This document shows positions 59,515 to 64,000 of a stretch of DNA of 64,000 bases, piece after piece (positions within the stretch are counted from its first letter, which is position 1; each line of letters opens with the position of its first letter). The stretch covers positions 1 through 64,000 of the forward strand of contig SVOZ01000006.1 in NCBI GenBank assembly GCA_015066115.1, read 5' to 3'. Source of the stretch: Oscillospiraceae bacterium. Lineage in GTDB: Bacteria > Bacillota > Clostridia > Oscillospirales > Ruminococcaceae. The notes below the pieces were generated by a model. That model made no database searches. It was not told the origin of the DNA and worked only from the letters and a program-made list of their open reading frames with translations. A program made the position numbers and the translations under genes.

Positions 59515-61722
59515 ATGACAAGACCCCTGATGAAAGCTTGTATTGTTTTTATTGCAACGCTTGCCATCAGTGTCTTTCTGCCAACTGATATTCTCAGGGC
59601 TGCTGCCGTTATTATTTCGGTGGTAGCCTTTTTGTTGTACATTTTTCTTAGAAAATACAGCAAAGCAAGAAACATCCTTAGGCTTTCGGTTTTTTCTGTT
59701 TTTGCAATTCTCTGCATACTGTTTTATAACATTCTTTGCATTTTACCTGCAAACAGCATAAAAGGAGCAACTGCTGATATAAACGCCGCAATTTTAAGCT
59801 CCGAGCTTTCTTCAAGCGGAAATAAATATTACACTGCAAAGCTAAACACAATAAACAACTCTCCCGCTCCGAGAGATTTTAATATCCGCTTATTCTGTTC
59901 TGAATCCGAAGATTTAAACGATTACGACGAGATTTCTGCTAATGTCACATTTTTTGAAGATGATGCATTATCTTCTGACACCTTCTATTTATCAAACAAC
60001 ATTCTTGCATCGGCAAGAAGTAATTCAGATATAATCGTTACAAACAAGGATGAGTTTTCCCTTTTGCGCGAAATTTGTCTGATAAGAGATAAAATAATTT
60101 TTAACATTCGCGCAAGCTTGCCTACCGATGAGGGAGATATAATCTGCGGAGTTCTTTTTGGAAAACGCGACTACATAGACACTGAAACAACAGATCTTTT
60201 TGCAAGTGCAGGAATAAGTCACCTGCTTGCGATTTCGGGTCTGCATCTTTCTATTATAGTTCTCATTATAAATCTCGCCTTAGGTTTATTTGGAATCTCT
60301 AAAATTACAAGAAGCATTCTGACGCTTTTGCTGACTTTTGTGCTTATGGTTATGACGGGCTTTACGCCATCGATTATGCGGGCATCAATTATGATTTTAT
60401 TTAATCTTGTTGCTCAGAATTTACGCTATGATTACGATGCTCCAACAGCTCTCTCGGTTTCTGCAGTTATAATCTGCCTTACAAACCCATACAGCATAAC
60501 AAATGTTGGTTTTCTTCTGTCCTTTTCTGCAACAATTGGTTTGATTGTTTCTAATCAGATTCTCGACAAGCAAAGAATGAAATTCAGCCTTAAAACCGTT
60601 GGCTTTTTCAGGCTACTTTGCCACGAAATACTAAAGCTTATTCTTCCCTGTACCCTTGCATTTCTGTTCACTATCCCTGTAACTGCCTGCGTGTTTGGCT
60701 ATCTTGCAACATATTCTCCATTAACAAACCTTTTAATTTCACCTCTGCTTCCTTTTCTGCTTGCCTTTTCTCTTTTAGCCGCTATATTTTCTCTTACTCC
60801 CTTTGCATTCATTTTTAAGTTTCTCTTGTTCGTTGCAAAACAGTTTGTTTCGGCGGTTGTGCTAATAGCAGAAAGCTTTAGCTCGTTTAAATTTTCAAGG
60901 ATTTATTTTGAAAACGAATTAATGCCGCTTATAGTAACATCGGCTGTTGCAATGCTTCTTATAGCCTCATTTACTAAACGGCCTTATTTAAATTCCTTTA
61001 AAGCCGCATTATTGTGCATTCCTATTATCTGCACCGCTTTAATTTCTCAGTCCTTAACCTACTCAAATTCAACAATAATTAAAGTTCTTGGCGATTCATC
61101 ACTGCTTATTGAGCACCAAAACAGCAGGTTTGTAAGCGGCTTTACAGGCGACTCAATTTTCCCGCTTAACAAGACGATAGACAAAAGTGCGAACAAGCAG
61201 ATAGACTTTTTATCTGCCGCCTGTGTTTCACACAACGACATATCTGACCTTACACATTTTGTGTTAAATAACGACGTTAAAAACCTCACCATTTCTCAAA
61301 AATATGCCGACACCTTTAGCACAATAAACTCCTCAAATTTTTCAACCAACTGTTATCTTTCGGATAATTTTTCTCTTTCTTCCAAAACTATAAATATAAG
61401 TTCACAATTAACAGGCGGCTCAAACAAAACTGTTTTTGAAATAAACAGCTTTAAGATAATTCATCTGGAAATCACATCACCTAAAAACCTGCCAGACAAA
61501 GAGGCTTGTGACTTACTTATTGCAAACTCTTTATCTCTGCCCTTTATTGAAAATTATCCTTCAAAATATTTTATTCTTACCGACAAGCTTGAAAATAACG
61601 AGCACATAATTGACCTTTTAAGTGAGCGCAACACCGTTTTTCTCGGAGACAGCGGCGTTGCACCAATTATGATAAAAGGTGAAAAGGTAATGATAAAAAA
61701 CCAAAAATTAGCAGAATATTGA
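59515..61722 (+). CDS. comEC: ComEC/Rec2-family DNA-uptake membrane protein
   Basis: A 735-residue polytopic protein. The N-terminal OB-like part (about 50-180) precedes a competence domain of about ten helices starting GISHLLAISGLHLSIIVLI, with RASIMILFNLVAQNLRYDYDAPTAL-like and SFSATIGLIVSNQILD. It is expected to carry single-stranded DNA across the membrane. The C-terminal metallo-beta-lactamase-like domain (about 530-735) is degenerate: the usual HxHxDH is replaced by SHNDISDLTHF. ATG 59515 is used; TTG 59503 is less likely. Confidence 0.85.
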   Translation: MTRPLMKACIVFIATLAISVFLPTDILRAAAVIISVVAFLLYIFLRKYSKARNILRLSVFSVFAILCILFYNILCILPANSIKGATADINAAILSSELSSSGNKYYTAKLNTINNSPAPRDFNIRLFCSESEDLNDYDEISANVTFFEDDALSSDTFYLSNNILASARSNSDIIVTNKDEFSLLREICLIRDKIIFNIRASLPTDEGDIICGVLFGKRDYIDTETTDLFASAGISHLLAISGLHLSIIVLIINLALGLFGISKITRSILTLLLTFVLMVMTGFTPSIMRASIMILFNLVAQNLRYDYDAPTALSVSAVIICLTNPYSITNVGFLLSFSATIGLIVSNQILDKQRMKFSLKTVGFFRLLCHEILKLILPCTLAFLFTIPVTACVFGYLATYSPLTNLLISPLLPFLLAFSLLAAIFSLTPFAFIFKFLLFVAKQFVSAVVLIAESFSSFKFSRIYFENELMPLIVTSAVAMLLIASFTKRPYLNSFKAALLCIPIICTALISQSLTYSNSTIIKVLGDSSLLIEHQNSRFVSGFTGDSIFPLNKTIDKSANKQIDFLSAACVSHNDISDLTHFVLNNDVKNLTISQKYADTFSTINSSNFSTNCYLSDNFSLSSKTINISSQLTGGSNKTVFEINSFKIIHLEITSPKNLPDKEACDLLIANSLSLPFIENYPSKYFILTDKLENNEHIIDLLSERNTVFLGDSGVAPIMIKGEKVMIKNQKLAEY

Positions 61723-61730
61723 AATAATGA

Positions 61731-61759
61731 TTGATTTTGTGAACCATTTGTGCTATAAT
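61731..61759 (+). promoter_or_regulatory. Promoter of the Asp23-YloV-recG operon
   Basis: TTGATT (61731-61736), a 17-base spacer and TATAAT (61754-61759), upstream of RBS AAGGAGG. Confidence 0.7.
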
Positions 61760-61812
61760 AAACTGGAATGTGTATCTTAATTGATATTTAATATTACAAG
61801 GAGGTTGCTTTT

Positions 61813-62166
61813 ATGGTAAAAATCGAAACACATCTCGGAGTTATTGAAATTTCTCAGGAATTCTTTGCCAATCTTGTTGGCTTTGTTGCGTCCGGATGTT
61901 TCGGAGTTTCCGGTATGGCGACCAGCGGAGCTGTTGACGGATTAAAGCAGCTTGTTTCGGCAAAAAGAACTTTGGATAAGGGTGTTCGAGTTCACGCTGT
62001 AGATAACAAGCTGGTTATCGATCTGCACATAATCGTTTCTTTCGGCGTCAATATTTCTGCAATCGTTAAAAGTATTGTAAACAAGGTAAAATACACTGTT
62101 GAAGACGCTACCGGACTTGAAGTAAGCACGGTTAATGTTTTTGTTGACGGCATGACCGCACAATAA
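61813..62166 (+). CDS. Asp23/Gls24 family alkaline-shock protein
   Basis: A 117-residue Asp23-type protein with GVIEISQEFFANLVGFVASG, GVSGMA and the closing VNVFVDGM. In this position it is the YloU homologue seen next to YloV and recG in many Bacillota. It may associate with membranes or envelope stress responses; molecular activity is not established. Confidence 0.95.
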   Translation: MVKIETHLGVIEISQEFFANLVGFVASGCFGVSGMATSGAVDGLKQLVSAKRTLDKGVRVHAVDNKLVIDLHIIVSFGVNISAIVKSIVNKVKYTVEDATGLEVSTVNVFVDGMTAQ

Positions 62167-62205
62167 TTTTCGTCAAAACAGGCAACTTTAAGGAGAGTGC
62201 TTTTT

Positions 62206-63855
62206 GTGATAACTGGCTCTATGTTTCGCGATGCGCTTATAAGCGGTGCTAACAATATTACAGCGCAGAAGCAACAAATAGACGAACTCAATGTTTTCCC
62301 CGTTCCTGATGGCGACACAGGAACAAATATGTCAATGACTATTAATGCCGCCGCTCGCGAGCTTGCAAGGCTCAGCGACGACTGTACTGTTTCCGAAGCC
62401 GCATCCTGCGCCGCTTCTGCTCTTTTAAGAGGCGCTCGTGGCAACTCAGGCGTTATTCTTTCACTTATATTCCGCGGAATTGCAAAGGGACTTGCCGACT
62501 GCAAAACTGCAACCTCAGAAGATCTTGCAAGAGGCCTTTTAATGGGAACAGAATCTGCTTACAAGGCAGTTATGAAGCCTACCGAAGGCACAATTTTAAC
62601 TGTAATTAGGCTTACATCTAAAAAAGCAAACGCATTTTTAGAAACAAACAGTGAGTTTATTCCTTTCTGGGAATTTGTCTGCAAGGCTTCCAAGGATGCT
62701 CTTGCCAAGACCCCCGAAATTCTCCCTGTTCTTAAGAAGGCCGGCGTTGTTGATGCAGGCGGAAAAGGTCTTACCGTTATTTTTGACGGAATGATGTCTG
62801 TTTTCCGCGACGGCGTTATAATTGCCGCAGAGGGTGCAGAAGCCGCTCCTGTCGCCGCCAAAAAGGAAAGCAATATTGCTGATTTTGAAGAAGAGATCAA
62901 TTTTACCTATTGCACCGAATTCATTGTTCAGCGCGAAAAAGGTAATGAGCGCGATCCTCTTGCCCTTAGAGCGTATCTTGAATCTATCGGTGATTGTGTT
63001 GTGGTAGTTGATGACGAATCCATCATCAAGGTCCATGTTCATACAGACAACCCCGGAAAAGCGCTTCAGCAGGGCTTAAAGTACGGTATGCTTACCAACA
63101 TGAAGATCGAAAATATGCGTGAGCAGTTCGAAAACAGGGTTTCTGCAGAAAGCTCTGCGCCCACTGCCCCTGAATATGTAAAGGTCGATCCCGAAATTCC
63201 TTACGGTTTTGTTTCTGTTTGTGCAGGCGAAGGCGTTGCACAGTTGTTTAGCGATTTGGGTGTTGACAAAATTGTCAGCGGCGGACAAACCATGAATCCC
63301 AGCACAGATGATATTCTTGCGGCGGTTCAGTCTGTTCCTGCAAAAACTGTTTTTGTGCTCCCCAACAATAAAAATATCATTATGGCGGCAGAACAAGCCG
63401 TTCCTCTTGCTGACCGAGAAGTCAGGGTGCTCCATACACGCACCATTCCTCAGGGTCTTTCTGCTATGCTTTGTTTCGACTGCGACTTAAGCGCAGACGA
63501 CAATCAGAAAGAAATGATGAAAGCTGCTGAAAATGTTGGTAGCGGTCAGATAACCTTTGCTGCACGTGATTCAGATTACGAGGGCCACAAAATTAAAGAG
63601 GGCGAGCTTTTAGCTCTTGAAAACGGAAAGCTTTCCTTTGTCGAAACCGATCTTCAGAAAGCCGCCGTTAAGCTCACCCGTTCTCTTATTAAAAAGACCT
63701 CTTCCTTTGTAACCATTCTTTATGGCGAAGGCATTTCACAAGAAGAGGCAGAGTCAATGGTTTCTGCGCTTAAAGAGAAAATTTCCGACGAAATTGATGT
63801 TTCTCTTGTTAAGGGCGACCAGCCTGTATATTACTACATTATTTCTGTTGAATAA
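62206..63855 (+). CDS. DAK2/DegV-type protein YloV (fatty acid kinase-like)
   Basis: A 549-residue protein with an N-terminal DAK2 kinase-like domain (NVFPVPDGDTGTNMSMTI, RGARGNSGVILSLIFRG, KPTEGTILTVIR) and a C-terminal DegV-like half (about 330-549). Related FakA proteins phosphorylate fatty acids bound by DegV/FakB, so this is probably the kinase of exogenous fatty acid uptake. GTG 62206 is the likely start behind AAGGAGAG; the GTG at 62197 overlaps it. It follows the Asp23 gene. Confidence 0.93.
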   Translation: MITGSMFRDALISGANNITAQKQQIDELNVFPVPDGDTGTNMSMTINAAARELARLSDDCTVSEAASCAASALLRGARGNSGVILSLIFRGIAKGLADCKTATSEDLARGLLMGTESAYKAVMKPTEGTILTVIRLTSKKANAFLETNSEFIPFWEFVCKASKDALAKTPEILPVLKKAGVVDAGGKGLTVIFDGMMSVFRDGVIIAAEGAEAAPVAAKKESNIADFEEEINFTYCTEFIVQREKGNERDPLALRAYLESIGDCVVVVDDESIIKVHVHTDNPGKALQQGLKYGMLTNMKIENMREQFENRVSAESSAPTAPEYVKVDPEIPYGFVSVCAGEGVAQLFSDLGVDKIVSGGQTMNPSTDDILAAVQSVPAKTVFVLPNNKNIIMAAEQAVPLADREVRVLHTRTIPQGLSAMLCFDCDLSADDNQKEMMKAAENVGSGQITFAARDSDYEGHKIKEGELLALENGKLSFVETDLQKAAVKLTRSLIKKTSSFVTILYGEGISQEEAESMVSALKEKISDEIDVSLVKGDQPVYYYIISVE

Positions 63856-63860
63856 AGTGG

Positions 63861-63887
63861 GGCGGTGCCAATTTGCACCGCCTTTTT
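63861..63887 (+). terminator. Hairpin between yloV and recG
   Basis: Stem GGCGGTGC/GCACCGCC with a 6-base loop and five T residues, right after the yloV stop; may partly insulate recG. Confidence 0.7.
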
Positions 63888-63905
63888 GCTTAAAGGAGGG
63901 ATTTT

Positions 63906-64000
63906 ATGCTGAGGTTCGATATGCCGATTACTGAGATTAACAAGATCGGCCAAAAACGCGCCGCGCTTTACAAAAGGCTCGGTGTCGAAACAGTTTACGA
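63906..64000 (+). CDS. recG: ATP-dependent DNA helicase RecG, N-terminus only
   Basis: ATG 63906 opens a frame cut by the window edge after 31 residues, MLRFDMPITEINKIGQKRAA then LYKRLGVETVY, the wedge-domain start of RecG. Placement after yloV is conserved in Bacillota. RBS AAAGGAGGG. The rest is outside the window. Confidence 0.8.
   Translation, partial: MLRFDMPITEINKIGQKRAALYKRLGVETVY

Noticed and set aside
1..64000. tRNA or rRNA genes
   Set aside because: No cloverleaf or rRNA-like segment was recognised on reading either strand; a tRNAscan or Rfam scan would be decisive.

Overview
The window looks like an AT-rich chromosome segment from an anaerobic Bacillota of class Clostridia, probably a gut Oscillospirales/Ruminococcaceae-type bacterium. 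This is inferred from gene families and gene order (alkaline-shock protein, DAK/YloV kinase, recG; mltG beside a U32 peptidase; a T-box in front of alaS), from strong sigma-A promoters with 17-base spacers, and from fermentative functions (D-lactate dehydrogenase, Re-type citrate synthase). No rRNA or tRNA gene was recognised. I ran no database search.

Region 1 (1-6100) is the end of an integrated mobile element. It holds a small transposon-type protein (cut by the window edge), the C-terminal half of a ParB-like partition protein, a fused cytosine-5/adenine-N6 DNA methyltransferase, two paralogous 70-residue XRE regulators, an unrecognised 134-residue protein and a large serine recombinase. 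The methyltransferase and parB genes are joined at a point where each appears to have lost its other half. The most unusual structure lies here: two mirror-image 5' leaders made of tandem hairpins with a shared CTTG-loop-CAAG-CAT core and pairing-conserved variable outer stems. One precedes the 134-residue gene and the other precedes the recombinase. They sit on either side of one of the XRE genes.

Region 2 (6053-17273) handles sugars and the envelope. It has a fucose/arabinose-isomerase family protein, a GH99/WbsX-like glycosidase, an AraC regulator, an SGNH hydrolase, a complete L-rhamnose pathway (rhaB-rhaA-rhaD) with its own AraC regulator, and a lipoteichoic-acid-synthase-like sulfatase-fold enzyme.

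Region 3 (17383-29850) is central metabolism. It has a Rieske-type FAD oxidoreductase and an operon for the oxidative TCA arm (Re-citrate synthase-like, GntR regulator, aconitase, isocitrate dehydrogenase) that would lead from acetyl-CoA and oxaloacetate to 2-oxoglutarate. A Crp/Fnr regulator and D-lactate dehydrogenase are driven by interleaved divergent promoters. A Na/Pi cotransporter, NAD synthetase, BirA and BioY follow.

Region 4 (29969-53129) is envelope and housekeeping: HtrA-like protease, a two-component system, a degenerate transglutaminase-like lipoprotein, MgtE with a structured upstream intergenic RNA candidate, an RlmD-ASCH fusion, an orphan peptide-type solute-binding lipoprotein, type III glutamine synthetase, YchF, and an operon of ThyX, DUF2156, DJ-1, 5-formyl-THF ligase, MltG and U32 peptidase.

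Region 5 (53286-64000) reads forward: ung, a class B penicillin-binding protein, T-box-alaS, HIT, a phosphoribosyltransferase, ComEC with a degenerate C-terminal domain, Asp23, YloV and the start of recG.
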